The notes below the pieces were generated by a model, which saw only the letters and a program-made list of their open reading frames with translations, did no database searches and was not told the origin of the DNA. 64,000 bases of DNA from positions 6,386,001 to 6,450,000 of the forward strand of contig AP026543.1 in the NCBI GenBank assembly GCA_026075535.2. The letters run 5' to 3'. Below are positions 20,984-32,069 of this stretch, piece after piece. The DNA comes from Tricholoma matsutake. Taxonomy: Eukaryota > Basidiomycota > Agaricomycetes > Agaricales > Tricholomataceae. The translations under genes were made by a program, and so were the position numbers. The stretch's first letter is position 1. Each line of letters starts with the position of its first letter.

Positions 20984-23825
20984 ATGAGCGAATTCCAGTC
21001 CAACAGCCCCTTTCCTCCTTCAAACTTTAACCCTCGCCCACCTCTTGTTCAATACCGCATTCCTTCAGTGTTCTCCGCCATGTCTTCACAAGTATTTCGC
21101 ACACTTATGTTCTTCCTGGAAGGCGATCCACTAGCAAAGCCATACGACCTCATCGACACTCCGATTGATGCCAACGTTATTCGATTGAAGGCAGCGATTC
21201 AGAAGAGAATCAAAATTCTTGATGGCGTAAACCCCGACGGTCTGACGCTTCGGAAGGTTGTTTCCTTAATACCAAGGGCGTGCACCTTCTGACTTTCTCT
21301 TTCAGCTGAATGAGACAGTTCCTATCGATCCAGATGATAGTCTCGCGCAGCGATTAGAGGCCTTGGGTGACATCGACGCGTATTCGAGAAAGTTGAGTTC
21401 TGGAGAAAGAGTGAGGGAGCTATTTCCTGAACCGCATTCTGAGGACAATCTTCATATCATCGTTCAGTGCCCTGGTGAGTACTGCTGGCTCATCGTTCCT
21501 TATGAGCAGAACTGACGATATCGTTGAACTTCTCACCTCACTTGCGCATCTTGGTTTCGATCGTCCTCATCGCTCCTATCTCCTCACTTCCCCTTTCGTC
21601 TTCCCTTCAATGTTCGCCAACTCGTTGTTCGCCTCAATTCCTCGATATCCCATTTCATTCTCCTGCTGGGATTGGCATTTTGCCGTCGTCGCGTCTGGTG
21701 CCGGCCATACTATCTACTCTTTGTGCGTAACAATGTCATTTATTCGTTTCGCCGCCTCCCAAACGCGATTCGCTCGCCGCTCCGGACTGCCTCCTCCCGC
21801 ATGTTCTCCTCATCTCATCTCTCTATGCTTTGTTCATCTGTCACCTACTTGTTCCCTTCATCCCTTCCGATGTTTCCCCTTCCATCGATATCGTCCTTCA
21901 TCTTCTGCGTCTCGTCTCCTCCGTTGCCTGACTGCCAAATGGCGTTCCGCCATCCCCGTGCTCCCACCCGCACGAATTTTCTTTCCCCCTCATCATCCCT
22001 TTACCTTTGGTTGGCTCTTATGTCCAACTCGCCGCCATTTTGCACAATAGACTCCAGACCTTTCAAACGGACCCGCTTGTCTCCCTCATTTCCCTCAGCT
22101 CCATGTAAGCACAATAACTTTTCGCCCTCTCATCGCTCACAGAGACCTCAGTAAATGCCTCTCCGCGAAGCGATACAGTTGCAGCACTGTACGAGCGACT
22201 CAAGAAATATGCCTTCGTTCAGGTATTGTTATTACGTTGAATATTCTGGAAATCCCTGCTCACTCCATACAGGTTCGCGGGACTCCCGCGAGCGGCAAGA
22301 CGGTGCTCGCCCAACTACTCGCTGATCATATTTCCCAGAAAGACCCTAACGTACGCATTATTTGGATTTATGGGTGGCCACTGAAAGACGTAAAAGAGAG
22401 TGGCAACTATCGATCCTTCCTATCTTGAACAGCAAGGCTGGGTAGAACGTGAGAAAACAGTGTTCATCTTTGACGAAGCGCAATTGTCGTACGAAGACGC
22501 ACAACTCTGGGGCGAATTTTTCAAATCCATGCATGACCACGAGGAACGTCGCGCGATCATCTTTGCTAGCTATGGCAGCCCAACGTCGCGTATCAGCATA
22601 AAGGGGACCTCAATGGTCATCCCTGATCCCCAGCGGGTCACTTTGCGTCATGTTGCCCATGAGGATGGCCTCCCACCCACTGGACTCCTTTTTACCCGAT
22701 GCGAGTTTAACGATCTTGTCATCAAGCATTATCCTTCTTCGGAGTTTTATTTTCATTCGTCTTTTCTTGATGCGCTTTTTGATATGACCAACGGGCACGT
22801 GGGGGCGATCCATGATTTCACTGGTATTATTATTGCCGACGACGTAAGTTCCTTTGTGTTCACAAAGAGTGACGATCTGACATCGGGATTCAGTCATATC
22901 GTAACCTCAAGCGTGCCGCCGGCCAGCTTTACACTTGGAATTCATTTCTGGCCGAAGTTAACCCACGAGAATTACTACGGAAGCTCGAGAATTCTGCTAG
23001 CATATTCGGAAGGGGGCTACCATAGAATAGGGAACTCCAGACCACAGCCACCGCTGGCATTTTCTCTGCCGTCCTTCGTATGAATGTCGTAATCGATGCC
23101 GACTTCGGGACTGATGGTGAGAAGCACGCACTTCAGCGGTGTTTTCACAACGGTTGGCTCCACGCAGACAACCTTGGTGTCATCAACTTACCAGACGACG
23201 TCGGGTACTTCTTCCCATCGTCGCTGGTATGTGGAGTGGAAGCTGTCGGACAGTCTCCCCCCAACCCAATTCCAATCAAACAGTCTTCTGGACTTTGTGA
23301 TTGACGTCTTTCACCTGTTCTCCCCGCGCCTTCTCTCGGCTGAACGAAGAATAGGTCCCGGTTGTATTCAGCGACTACCCGAAGCACAGTATCAGGACGA
23401 ACTGTATCGCTGCTGTCACACTCTTTCAAAAGGGTCACTGGTTACCTTCCCTGAATTTGGAACGGCGAAAGGACGTGTAGACTTTTATATTCCTGCCAAA
23501 GGCTGGGGGATAGAACTTTTACGTGATGGTAATCAGTTCGAAAGGCATTGCGGTCGGTTTTCCAAAACAGGGTCATATGGGACGACACTCTCTCTATCTG
23601 AATACATCATCGTTGACTGCCGTACTACTCGTCCAATGAAGGAACACCCATGTAAGTGGACTCACTCTTTGGTCATTGCTCCCCTGATACAACTTTGCGT
23701 ACTACTTAGATATGTCAAAATTATATCATGCTGTTTTTGAGGACAACTTCCAGAACGTATGTATTCTGGATAACAGGCTCCGTCTAGTTAGTGGTGGAAA
23801 ATTCCGACTGTTGGCATCATCATAA
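20984..23825 (+). pseudogene. Crinkler (CRN)-type effector, copy 2: header, P-loop NTPase and REase-like nuclease, broken
   Basis: Full-length CRN architecture. Header exons start at 20984 (alternative ATG 21080) and 21306-21474 (FFLEGDPLAKPYDL to HIIVQCP). The NTPase has Walker A GTPASGKTVLAQLL, Walker B-like VFIFDEAQLSY and sensor-like IIFASYGSP. The C-terminal domain fits the PD-(D/E)XK nuclease of CRN proteins: GRVDFYIPAKGWGIELLRDG with candidate Asp and Glu, then YIIVDCRT. A last exon after a GTAAGT intron ends at TAA 23823-23825. Breaks: frame change between about 22,090 and 22,160, another near 22,420, another near 23,215, and a TAG at 23023-23025. The domains read well despite this, so decay is recent. 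Active CRNs of this class are thought to act in nuclei. Confidence 0.85.
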
Positions 23826-24573
23826 AAAGTAGGGTAATGTTTCTAGTTGAATTCTACTTTGTAGTAAGGCATACTCCATAGGCTGATGTGACGTATATAG
23901 CCTATTACATCCTGAGGATACTCTCGAGGGGGGACTCGATCTGTCTAATTCGATCCCATCAAGAAGCAGACAAGGAAGAGATTGGGACAGCCACAACCAA
24001 AGGTACCCACACAAATAATGATAGACATTAGAAATAAATGTTGATAAACACCCGAATAAACCTACCTACGTCGAAATTTTTCCCTCGCGAGCAGTCAACG
24101 GCTATGTGTCAAATGTTCGCCTCTTCTAGTGTTATTCCTGGCTTACCTCGCTCCTCGGAATGAAGGTTCTTTCTGTGTTCCCGAGCTGTCCTGATTGTTT
24201 GCTGCCTACCAACCAACTGGCACGATGCACAAGGTTCTGGAGTTCAGATGTCTCTCATCTGCTGTTCTTTGGTTCTTACCCGCTGCAGTCATGGAATTTC
24301 AACGGGGGTAGTTTGTTCTCAGTGTTCTGGTCTGAGCTGTCTCAATTGCTCGCCGCCTACCAACAAATGCATGATGTATAAGATTCTGGAGCTCGGATGT
24401 CTGTTCTTACCCGCTGTAGTTGTTTCGACATGTGTAGTCTGCTCTCAGTGTTCCTGTCTGCTACAAATCGAAGGCTAAAGCTTACTTGGCTCCTTAACAC
24501 GCGAAAAACACGGCCGCCGTCAAATGCCCAAGCTACAACATGTGCTTGGTACGGTTCTTGTGTCTAGGACAGG
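23826..24573. repeat. Intergenic region with imperfect tandem duplication
   Basis: Two diverged ~150-bp units lie at about 24,170-24,330 and 24,335-24,475. They share CTACCAAC, AAGNTTCTGGAG, TCTTACCCGCTG and CTCAGTGTTC blocks in the same order. No coding function is visible. Confidence 0.5.
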
Positions 24574-25460
24574 CTAGTGCAATACATGATATCGGAACAC
24601 TAGAGAATTTTCCAATGTATTTTTTATCCCAAATCCAATAGATCCACTACCTGTGTCCATTCGCAGTCTACACACCTGCTGCATCACATGATAGTTGATG
24701 TCTCGCTGCCTTACCGTTTCTGAACTGCTCAATGCGACCAACTCTGAGCCATCCACAGCGGTGTTTCATACTCCAAAGGCTCTTGTGGATGTTTGTCACC
24801 AGCTTGTTACCCTTGCAGATCTTTTGAATGCTTCGACGCGGCCACTATAGGTGCCACCTGTAGTTGCAGAGTGGCTTTCAGGAGACGATTGTCTCGATCA
24901 TGGAGTAGACGTACACGCAAGTCTTCACGAGATGCAGATATGTGTTCAGTTTTCATCATTTCTATATCACTATATGGGCAGACTTTGCATCCCTGGCCTA
25001 ACACAGACATTGGAGCAGAGTAACATGATGACAAAGTTACATACATGTGAAATGACTCTCAGTACATGGCACCAACTTTGTAGCATCTCCGATTTTATGA
25101 AGCAAGAGACATGTAACTTCAGTGCCCTTGCGAGTCCGACCAGATGGAAGACCGAGAGAGTAGGCAAAGTGATGTGCAGGGTCCTGCCAGTTTTCAGGGT
25201 CTCGACGAAAGAGATGGCCAGTCAGCTGGTCTACACCTGTGTTTGGATACTCAATGAAGGTATGTACATCCTCATATCTGTACAGTTGGGAAAGGGTTGT
25301 TTTACGATTGAGTTTAACAAGTGTTTGAACATCAGATATGGGTTCTGAAGGAAAGCATGCAATAGAAAAGTGCAATGGTGACAAAGGAGACCGTGGGGCT
25401 GACAAACTGGTAAGCACTTGCATCTCCAACACGCAATGTATTTCAAAAAACTGCTGCATT
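24574..25460 (-). pseudogene. Fragment of a multicopy agaricomycete gene family (N-terminal part, inverted)
   Basis: Minus-strand pieces read IEYPNTGVDQLTGHLFRRDP, WQDPAHHFAYSLGLPSGRT and GCKVCPYSDIEMMKTEHISA, then a DLRVRLLHDRDNRLL stretch. I recognise this as the N-terminal half of a large protein family repeated many times in agaricomycete genomes; its biochemical function is not established. The frames change between pieces, so this copy is broken. The matching C-terminal half lies next door on the opposite strand, so the two parts are head-to-head. Confidence 0.55.
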
Positions 25461-26309
25461 TATAAGTGCCCTTCGAAGGGTGGGCTGTAATGCTCCTGCT
25501 CAAGAACCAACAGTATTCCTCCTGCTGAGCAAGATATTGATGATATTCTGTCAGAGCACCGAGTCAAGCGCCATTGTGGCTATATTCCTGTAAAAGAAAC
25601 ATGTGAAGGCCGGCTAGATCTGCAATATGATAAGCATCGTGATGTATGTTGCCAATTTACTCCCGAGTCCTCGCTACAAGTAGTAGAATCTCAAACTTTC
25701 ACTTAGCTGTGAGCACTATGATACAACAAATGCACACAACCACTATATACACTATTTGGACAACTCTTATGATATTGATTACCTTGATGCCTTCTTCAAT
25801 GAAGATTCCGAGGAGATTGACCGCATCGAAGAGTCAGCCCTTGCACTTGGATATGGACCTCTAGCAAAATGTACCATGGTAACCAACTCTAATGCTCAAA
25901 AGGTTCACTGTTGTAAGCCACCTGTCTAGCTCTTTCCATAAACTTCTGAATAATTGTTCATTTTGATTCCAGCATATGACCATCGTATCAATGATCCAGA
26001 TATTCTGATTGAGCCCAAGATGATGTGTTTGCCTTGTGGTGTCAAGTTCTGTATCTTTGAACTGCTCCTGGCTTATCATAAATCTTGCCCATATGTGCTC
26101 ATGATATCACATGGTGCCCATCCACACCCAATTTCACTTCCCAACAGAACACCACCTGTCCTCCGCTCAGAGATACAAAGAATCCTGGGTACTCTGAAAG
26201 ATGACTTAGCTGATTTGACTCCACGATGCTTCCTACTTCCTACAACATCCTATATTAAAGGCATATCTATGTTCTTGATTCCCTGAAATTCCAGCACCAA
26301 CACTGTGCG

Positions 26310-26735
26310 TATAAGGGCAACCTAAGCCTCTAGCAAAGGGAAATCCGAAGTTAAAATTATACTACATAATACAGGCATTGGGGGCGCACCTAGCAAAGGG
26401 AAATCCGAAGAGAAAACTCTAAGGATCCCCTTGCTGATGCCCAGTATATGTGAAGACGACAAAAATCAAATATAACCTAAAAATAGAAAAAGGCGGAGAT
26501 AGGCGGATCAAGGCCGCCGAATGACATCATACCAAGGGGTATGTGTCGGAAGGGGTACTCCGCCTCTAAATATAAAAGTGTCAACATATACAAACATGAT
26601 AGCAAGGGAAAATTAGTAATAAAATCCGGAAAAATCATAGAAAATGAAGAATAGAAGGAAATGAGGTGGGGAAAAATATGGGACGAACATAAAAAATAGG
26701 AAAAACACACAGGGCACCCCCTTAGTCCCCTTACA
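26310..26735 (-). repeat. 3' LTR of Ty3 element 2
   Basis: A 426-bp LTR, matching the copy at 31931-32356. It carries an internal near-direct repeat of TAGCAAAGGGAAATCCGAAG (two copies, about 80 bp apart). Confidence 0.95.
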
Positions 26736-26749
26736 TCACCCCCTCTCTA
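26736..26749 (-). promoter_or_regulatory. Polypurine tract of Ty3 element 2
   Basis: In element sense this purine run (AGAGAGGGGGTGA) sits directly before the 3' LTR and overlaps the pol stop codon. It is the expected plus-strand primer site for reverse transcription. Confidence 0.8.
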
Positions 26750-29700
26750 AGATGCATCGCCCCGATGCATTCGAAATCGTATACGACCAAAGTCCATGAC
26801 TTGAATGCGACGCGGTGCAGCAGTGTGCCGTCGGTGGAATTCCTTGATTAACCGAGGGGCATTTACATCAGACTCTTCGACCCATGAGTTCTCCTCATAC
26901 CCATAACCTTTCCAATGTACCAAATACTGGAGTTTTCCTCGACGCAAACGGCTGTCCAAGATTGACTCGACTTCATATTGGGGTTCTCCCTCGATCACTG
27001 TAGGTGGTGGTGGTGGGTGTGAATGGCGTCCCGGGAACGGATCTGGGGGAGCTGGAAGCAATTTGACGACATGGAAGACGGGATGGAGTCTGGACATGGA
27101 GGCTGGGAGGCGTAGACGATAGGCATGTGTTCCAACGCACTTGACAATGGGGAAAGGTCCCAAGAAGCGATGAGCGAGTTTCTTGGATGGACGTGTAGTG
27201 GAGATGTCACTGGAGTCAAGATAAACTCGATCACCAACCTTGTACTGAGGGGTTGGGGAGTGGCGCTGGTTGTAAAATCGCGCCATGTCGTCCTTCGCCT
27301 TCGCTAAGGCTGCCCTTGCCTCCTCCAAGCTATCCCTCATGCGTTCTGTGAACTCATTCACTGTCTCGATGTGTGAGGGAGTTTGGCGAGGTTCAAATCC
27401 CATGCGTGGATGTCGTCCAGTGTCTAAGAGGAAAGGGGTCTGTTGAGTGGAAGCATGGACATGGTTGTTGTATCCGAACTCAGCCAAAGGAAGGAGATCA
27501 TCCCAATCGTCCTGGCGTTCATTGACAAAGAGGCGGATGTACTGCTCCAGTTCCTGGTTGACTCGCTCCGTCTGGCCATCAGTTTGTGGGTGATAAGCAG
27601 TTGAAGCGAGGAGTTTGATCCCCAGGAGTCGGTACAGCTCACGAGTGAACTCTGCCATGAACTGAGGGCCACGATCCGAGAGGAAGGCACCAGGAAGTCC
27701 ATGTAACTTCCACACGTGGTGGAGGTAGAGTCGAGCGGCACCTAGGGCACTGACAGTGGTGTGAGTGGGAATGAAGTGAGCGCGTTTTCCCACTGAGTCA
27801 ACTGTGCACATCACCGCATCAAACCCGTTTGACTCTGGCAATTCCACCACAAAGTCGACGCTGACGACATCCCAACGACTCTCTGGAACAGGAAGAGGGT
27901 GTAGCTCACCAATAGGCTTGCGACGAGGGACCTTGGTGCGTAAGCAAAGGTCACAAGTGCGACAATACTGACCAATGAGCCGTGACATTTGTGGCCACCA
28001 ATAGTTCCGTGAGGTGAGCTCCAAGGTCTTCCAGCGTCCGGGGTGGCCAGCAATCTGTGAGTCATGGTGTTGGGATATGATGCGCCGGCGAAGGTCTGGG
28101 TCATTGGGAACATAGATGCGATCCCTGAAATACAACAAGTCCTCCTTTTCAGCCCACTCTGCCGCACGTAAGGAAAGGGTCGATCCCTTCCTCAGTTCTT
28201 TAACAGCTCGGGCAACAACATCCTCATGTAAACCGCTACGGTTTGCGCGACGAATGTCACGTAGAATGTCCCGCTCCTCGCCCTGGGGTACGATGCCTTC
28301 CAGTGCCCGAATGGTGAACAGGTCTGGCTGCAACAGCACAATGTTTTGGTTGTCACCGCTGCCATCCCCATGGTCTGCACGTCGGGATAGGGCATCGGTC
28401 TTCCCCATGCTGCGACCCGGACGGTGGTGCAAGGAGAAGTCGAATCTAGATAGATACAGGGACCAACGAGCTTGACGACGGTTCAATTTCTTGGCCATCA
28501 TGAAGTACTCGAGGTTCTTGTGATCCGTCCAAATTTCCACCTTGTGTTGGGCACCCTCGAGGAAGTGTCGCCACTCCTCAAGCGCACACATTATCGCCAA
28601 CATCTCCTTGTCATGGATCTCGTAGTTTCTCTCTACAGCACTAAGGCTTTTGGAGTAGAACGCAACAGGATGCCACTTCTGGTCCTCCGGAGACTGCTGA
28701 GACAACACAGCGCCCGTCGCAAAGTCAGAACTGTCGGCTTCTACACGAAAAGGACGCGAATCGTCAGCAAAGGTAAGGATCGGAGCGGAAGTGACCATCT
28801 CCTTAAGCTTTTCGAACGCCTCCTGTTGTGCATTATCCCACCTCCATGCCTCCTTTCCTGTCAAGTCGAACAGCGGTCGTGCATGATGTGAGAAATCCTT
28901 GATAAAACGCCGATAGAAATTGATGAAGCCCAGGAAAGACTGCACCTCCTTCTTGTTCGTGGGCGTAGGCCAAGCTGTGACCCCATTTACCTTGATAGGA
29001 TCCATCTCCACTTGACCCTCCGAGATAATCAGGCCGAGGTACTCGATCTTGGTCCTTTCGAACTCGCATTTGTCCTGACGAAGGTAGAGTTTGTACCGTC
29101 GAAGTCGCTCTAGGACGAGGCGCGTGATGCGACGGTGCTCTTCAACCGTGCGAGTGAAGATGAGGATGTCGTCGAGATAGATGCAGACAACGCCTTCGAG
29201 GATGAGGTCATGGAAGATGTCGTTCATCATGGTCTGAAAGGTGGCAGGGCTATTAGTAAGGCCAAAGAACATGACAAGTGGTTCAAAAAGACCACGGTTG
29301 GTACGAAAGGCTGCCTTCCACTCATCTCCCTCCTTTATCCTCACATTATTATAGCCCCAACGGACATCGAGCTTGGTGAAGTATCGGGCTCCACGGAGCT
29401 GGTTTACGAGTTCGGAGATGAGGGGTAGTGGGTAGCGATTTTTGACCGTGATGTTGTTGAGTCTTCTGTAGTCTTGAACCGGTCGAAGTGAGCCATCCTT
29501 CTTCTTGACAAAGAAAAAGGGAGAGGCCATGGGTGACTTCGATGGTCGAATACGTCCAGAGGCCAGGTGCTCGTCGATGAACTGGTCAAGCTGCCGTTGT
29601 TCCTCCGGAGAGAGAGGATAGACCTTGCAGGATGAAGGGGTTGCGCCGGGGGTGAGTTCGATCGCGTGATCCCATGGCTTACGCGCAGGAAGAGAGTCGA

Positions 29701-30649
29701 ATGACTCCTTGGAGAACACGTCTTTAAACTCATGGAGATGAGGGAGTAAGGAGTTAGTAGAGGATTTAGCAGCATTGTTTTTGTGGAAGGCCTCGGCGAG
29801 GCGTTGGGATATGTTCGATGTGGCACACACCTCATGCGATGAGCGAATCGCAGTGTAGAAGATCCGATCACCCTCCTCCACTTCCTCTGGGTCCTCATCA
29901 TCATCATCCGAGTCCGGCATTAGATCAGGAACCCCTTCCAATTCCACTTCAGGTATAGGCAGGGGTCCAGCACGACACTTCTGAGTTCGTCGTATTGCCG
30001 CCTTCTGTCCACGACGTTCTTGCCTGGCTTCTGTGAAACACGTCCGACAGCGGGATGGACATCGGCTCATGGTAACCTCCCCGGTGCGCCAGTCGACCTC
30101 TGGGTTATGGTCTCGAAGCCATGGATATCCCAAAATTGCCTTTTGCTTTCCTAATTGAGTGACAGCAAAAAGGGCACGCTCACTATGATCTTTGTAACGG
30201 AGAACCAGGTCTGCAACCTCTCGGATGGCACCAGCTTCATTTGGGGATCCATCCACGTTATATACAGGTATCGGACGTGAGAGTGAGCGAGTATTTAGAC
30301 GATGTTGTTGTACCAGATGGGAATCGATGAAGAGACCAGTCGCACCAGAGTCCAGGAGCGCAGAAACACCGAGTATCTGTCCAGTGTCGGTCGTCTGCAG
30401 TTCGATGGCTAGGTTTAAGGAATGTGCAGAGGGAGTGGATGCCACAATATACTTGCGTGGTAGTTTACGCTCCCATGATTTAATTTTGGGACGTGGAGTA
30501 GAAGGAGAGATGGGGAGAGCAGGTACGTCTTTAGCCAACTTCGAAGGGTCAGAGAGGGGAGCAGTCACAGAAATGGATTCATTCTCCAGGGATTCAACTG
30601 ACAAGACTTCAAAGCGGTTATGGACAGGCAGTGAGGGCGTACGATTCAC
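26747..30649 (-). CDS. pol: Ty3 element 2 Pol polyprotein (PR-RT-RNaseH-IN-chromodomain)
   Basis: About 1,300 residues without an internal stop. Order: aspartic protease LLDSGATGLFIDS (residues ~97-110); reverse transcriptase LRPVQDYRRLNNI, FGLTNSPATFQTMMND and YLDDILIF; RNase H VEADSSDFATGAVL and TDHKNLEYF; integrase zinc finger (HHDSQIAGHPGRW to YCRTCDLCLR) and DDE core with candidates in VVSVDFVVEL, LSDRGPQFM and TERVNQELEQY; then a chromodomain YEVESILDSRLRRGK to NSWVEESDV. The frame begins with GTG at 30649 and has no nearby ATG. It overlaps gag in the -1 frame (gag stop at 30648-30646), so it is probably made by frameshifting or termination-reinitiation. All catalytic motifs are present; potentially active. 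Confidence 0.96.
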   Translation of the reverse strand: MNRTPSLPVHNRFEVLSVESLENESISVTAPLSDPSKLAKDVPALPISPSTPRPKIKSWERKLPRKYIVASTPSAHSLNLAIELQTTDTGQILGVSALLDSGATGLFIDSHLVQQHRLNTRSLSRPIPVYNVDGSPNEAGAIREVADLVLRYKDHSERALFAVTQLGKQKAILGYPWLRDHNPEVDWRTGEVTMSRCPSRCRTCFTEARQERRGQKAAIRRTQKCRAGPLPIPEVELEGVPDLMPDSDDDDEDPEEVEEGDRIFYTAIRSSHEVCATSNISQRLAEAFHKNNAAKSSTNSLLPHLHEFKDVFSKESFDSLPARKPWDHAIELTPGATPSSCKVYPLSPEEQRQLDQFIDEHLASGRIRPSKSPMASPFFFVKKKDGSLRPVQDYRRLNNITVKNRYPLPLISELVNQLRGARYFTKLDVRWGYNNVRIKEGDEWKAAFRTNRGLFEPLVMFFGLTNSPATFQTMMNDIFHDLILEGVVCIYLDDILIFTRTVEEHRRITRLVLERLRRYKLYLRQDKCEFERTKIEYLGLIISEGQVEMDPIKVNGVTAWPTPTNKKEVQSFLGFINFYRRFIKDFSHHARPLFDLTGKEAWRWDNAQQEAFEKLKEMVTSAPILTFADDSRPFRVEADSSDFATGAVLSQQSPEDQKWHPVAFYSKSLSAVERNYEIHDKEMLAIMCALEEWRHFLEGAQHKVEIWTDHKNLEYFMMAKKLNRRQARWSLYLSRFDFSLHHRPGRSMGKTDALSRRADHGDGSGDNQNIVLLQPDLFTIRALEGIVPQGEERDILRDIRRANRSGLHEDVVARAVKELRKGSTLSLRAAEWAEKEDLLYFRDRIYVPNDPDLRRRIISQHHDSQIAGHPGRWKTLELTSRNYWWPQMSRLIGQYCRTCDLCLRTKVPRRKPIGELHPLPVPESRWDVVSVDFVVELPESNGFDAVMCTVDSVGKRAHFIPTHTTVSALGAARLYLHHVWKLHGLPGAFLSDRGPQFMAEFTRELYRLLGIKLLASTAYHPQTDGQTERVNQELEQYIRLFVNERQDDWDDLLPLAEFGYNNHVHASTQQTPFLLDTGRHPRMGFEPRQTPSHIETVNEFTERMRDSLEEARAALAKAKDDMARFYNQRHSPTPQYKVGDRVYLDSSDISTTRPSKKLAHRFLGPFPIVKCVGTHAYRLRLPASMSRLHPVFHVVKLLPAPPDPFPGRHSHPPPPPTVIEGEPQYEVESILDSRLRRGKLQYLVHWKGYGYEENSWVEESDVNAPRLIKEFHRRHTAAPRRIQVMDFGRIRFRMHRGDAS

Positions 30650-31764
30650 TCGCTGCGAATAGGAAAATCCTGCTCCTCTACAACTTCCAGCTTAACCTCC
30701 TCTGCAACTTGATCCTTTGCTTCCTCAACATCTACAAGTGCCAACAGATCTTGCAGGAGTTCGTCTCGTCCCTCGGGGGTGAGCATGCGGATATCCTGAC
30801 GATGGGGACACGCTCCAGCCCTGTGTCCAGGTTCCCCACAATGGTAGCAGAGATCCAACTTACGTGCACGGCTGCGGGCTGCATCAACATCCATTGGTAC
30901 TGGGATATTGACGGCTGGTGTGGGAGTTTGACGAGCAGGAATGGGGTTAGGGCGGGGGAGGCTTCGATTGAAGGTGTAGGGTGTATGAGTGGTAGTTGGA
31001 GCACGGAATGCAGCATTAAACGCCGCATTTGTGAGTCGGTTCTCGTCACAGAGTGAAGCAGCTTCATACCAAGCAAGGATATCATCGTCCGCTGGGCGCC
31101 CTTCCAACATCTGTGCAATCTGGTCCTGAATTTCTCGGTTGAGCCCCCGTCGGAACTTCACCACCACTGGTAACCCACTCCCATACCCTGCCATGTCCAC
31201 CAAATCCTTGAACTCATCGATATAGTCGTCCACGGATCGACGTCCCTGGTGGTAAGTGGATGACTCAAGTTGTGTCACTGCTCGGTGGCGTTCATTGAGG
31301 GGGCAGAAGTGGCGTACGAACTCAGCTCGAAAGTCACCCCAAGTGGAGAAAGGTAGAGAACCGAGTTCTTTAGTTTGACGTAGGATACGGTCCACATAGA
31401 GATAGGCGCGTTCAGATTTCATGTATGTGAAGGCCCAATAAATTTTTGCAGCCTCATCGACGAATTGATGCGACTGGAGACTAATGTATAACTCACAGGA
31501 ATTAAGGAATGCATGTCCCTGCGCACGTGCACCATTAAATTCGGCGGGGGGGGACGGTTTGATCTGGGCACGTTCCTTAGTGGACGCGTTTGGCAAAACA
31601 TCGTTGTTGGGTGCGCTTGGAGTTGTGAAGGGGGAACTATTAGTCGTAGGGTTAGCCTGGAGGGTCCTAACGAAGTTTTCAATCGTAGATTTAAGCGAGT
31701 CGATTTGCGCGCGCATTCCAGAAACGTCGCTTTCAAGCGCGTCGAAGCGTTCTGATGCGTCCAT
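30646..31764 (-). CDS. gag: Ty3 element 2 Gag (capsid and CCHC nucleocapsid)
   Basis: Starts at the first ATG, 31764; the frame is open upstream to 31,899 without an ATG, leaving a slightly longer product possible. A coiled-coil-like start (DALESDVSGMRAQIDSLKST) is followed by a Ty3 capsid region (AEFNGARAQGHAFLNSCELY, SLPFSTWGDFRAEFVRHFCP, HQGRRSVDDYIDEFKDLVDM) and one zinc knuckle CYHCGEPGHRAGACP. It forms the virus-like particle and packages element RNA. Ends in TGA, with pol starting in the -1 frame one base upstream of that stop. Intact. Confidence 0.93.
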   Translation of the reverse strand: MDASERFDALESDVSGMRAQIDSLKSTIENFVRTLQANPTTNSSPFTTPSAPNNDVLPNASTKERAQIKPSPPAEFNGARAQGHAFLNSCELYISLQSHQFVDEAAKIYWAFTYMKSERAYLYVDRILRQTKELGSLPFSTWGDFRAEFVRHFCPLNERHRAVTQLESSTYHQGRRSVDDYIDEFKDLVDMAGYGSGLPVVVKFRRGLNREIQDQIAQMLEGRPADDDILAWYEAASLCDENRLTNAAFNAAFRAPTTTHTPYTFNRSLPRPNPIPARQTPTPAVNIPVPMDVDAARSRARKLDLCYHCGEPGHRAGACPHRQDIRMLTPEGRDELLQDLLALVDVEEAKDQVAEEVKLEVVEEQDFPIRSE

Positions 31765-31918
31765 GTCGCTAGGGAGCGCGTTTGGCGAAAATGGCGGCGC
31801 AATAAAGGCGAGAGTATCTGGAACGGTGTGTAGGGACTCTGTGGAGCTTTGGGAAGCGTCGTCCAGTCCGTACCTGCCTATTTTGGGCAGCGCGTTCACG
31901 ATTTTCGGGCCTTAGGGG

Positions 31919-32069
31919 AGAGTTTTCTACTATAAGGGCAACCTAAGCCTCTAGCAAAGGGAAATCCGAAGTTAAAATTATACTACATAATACAGGCATT
32001 GGGGGCGCACCTAGCAAAGGGAAATCCGAAGAGAAAACTCTAAGGATCCCCTTGCTGATGCCCAGTATA
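31919..32069 (-). promoter_or_regulatory. Predicted promoter and self-primer pair of Ty3 element 2
   Basis: Three parts in element sense. A TATA motif (TATAC, T at 32069). AGAGTTTTCT at 32041-32032, 28 bp downstream, where transcription would start. Its exact complement AGAAAACTCT at 31928-31919, two bases inside the LTR end, where the minus-strand primer site belongs. No tRNA-like PBS (TGG start) is seen there. This is the layout of Tf1/sushi self-priming; function is inferred. Confidence 0.65.

Noticed and set aside
28472..31915. Several plus-strand frames across Ty3 element 2
   Set aside because: They are antisense to the clear gag and pol genes and carry no motif.
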